From Zonotrichia leucophrys gambelii (Eukaryota; Chordata; Aves; Passeriformes; Passerellidae): DNA of 64,000 bases. The stretch spans positions 43,367,229 through 43,431,228 of the forward strand of contig NC_088169.1 of assembly GCF_028769735.1 (NCBI RefSeq), written 5' to 3'. Of the stretch, positions 63,601-64,000 are shown one piece after another (the stretch's first letter is position 1; each line of letters starts with the position of its first letter). Below the pieces are notes generated by a model. That model made no database searches. It was given only the letters and a program-made list of their open reading frames with translations, and was not told the origin of the DNA. The position numbers were made by a program, and so were the translations under genes.

Positions 63601-64000
63601 ACAAGTGAGCCTATCACCTAATATACAAAAAATGAAAGCACACCAGTCAAAAGCAATTACTGTGTTTATTTTTCTTCTATATTGCTACATAGCGAATAAG
63701 AAGGGAAAATTTCAGATATGTGTTTCATGCTGGATCACCAAGGAACGTTTATGACATCACTGTAATTTAAAATAAAGCACTGTGGTACTCTGGTTTGATT
63801 TACTTTTAAAAATCCTACTTATTTTACAACTAAAAATTCCCCATGCTTTTAACATGGAAGGGAATAATTTTCCTGTAATACATGCAAGGATAAATAAGAG
63901 CTGACAGATGGCATAATATACAATAAAAGTTTCTATTAGGTTCATAATACATATTATACAAACATATTCCTTATGCTCATATATTCCCAATGGCCTTGGT
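63601..64000. other. AT-rich DNA, nothing recognised
   Basis: No repeat, exon or RNA gene is visible between the last CR1 and the window end. Confidence 0.6.

Noticed and set aside
1..64000. CRISPR arrays, operons, prophage, integrons or bacterial insertion sequences
   Set aside because: No regularly spaced repeats, no ribosome-binding-site-led gene chains and no bacterial-type genes. All evidence is for vertebrate nuclear DNA.

Overview
The window looks like nuclear DNA of a bird, most likely a songbird. It is AT-rich and non-coding. It holds several CR1 LINE fragments, the dominant LINE of birds, and several solo long terminal repeats (LTRs) of endogenous retroviruses whose sequence resembles LTRs I recall from passerine genomes. 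The passerine placement rests on memory, not on a search. I found no intact protein-coding gene, no convincing host exon, no tRNA or rRNA gene, and nothing bacterial such as operons, CRISPR arrays or insertion sequences. The window is either a gene desert or the inside of a very long intron.

Layout. 1-1860: older repeat-like DNA with an AT microsatellite, split by a solo LTR (958-1570). 1861-8358: AT-rich unique DNA with a 20-bp palindrome built from two homeodomain-type TAATTA sites (3550-3569). 8365-8775: a second solo LTR with a perfect 6-bp target duplication. 8782-18170: mostly unique DNA with a purine tract, a possible old LTR (about 12895-13400), a 46-bp tandem duplication and a 27-bp perfect palindrome. 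18171-19412: the longest CR1, antisense, with a recognisable but inactivated reverse transcriptase segment. 22828-22920: a CR1 3' end. 25471-26770: a 1.3-kb solo LTR with 13-bp inverted ends and a GC-rich core. 27965-28206: a GGGAA pentanucleotide array with three STAT-like sites at its edge. 29997-30488: a fourth solo LTR. 30495-50100: mostly unique DNA with two CR1 pieces, a nested inverted repeat and a possible old ERV remnant. 50110-50345: an extreme AT island. 50455-50765: another CR1. 53284-53373: an 8-bp microsatellite. 62345-63600: two CR1 copies of different age meeting tail to tail.

No genes act together here. The history is one of repeated retroelement insertion followed by decay or by LTR-LTR recombination. 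All four clear solo LTRs lie on the minus strand. If the window is intronic, that is the pattern expected for a host gene transcribed on the plus strand, but four elements are too few to prove it. I found no strong candidate for an undescribed system. The observations most worth checking are the homeodomain-type palindrome, the STAT-edged GGGAA array, the long-ended 1.3-kb LTR and the nested inverted repeat near 38.0 kb.
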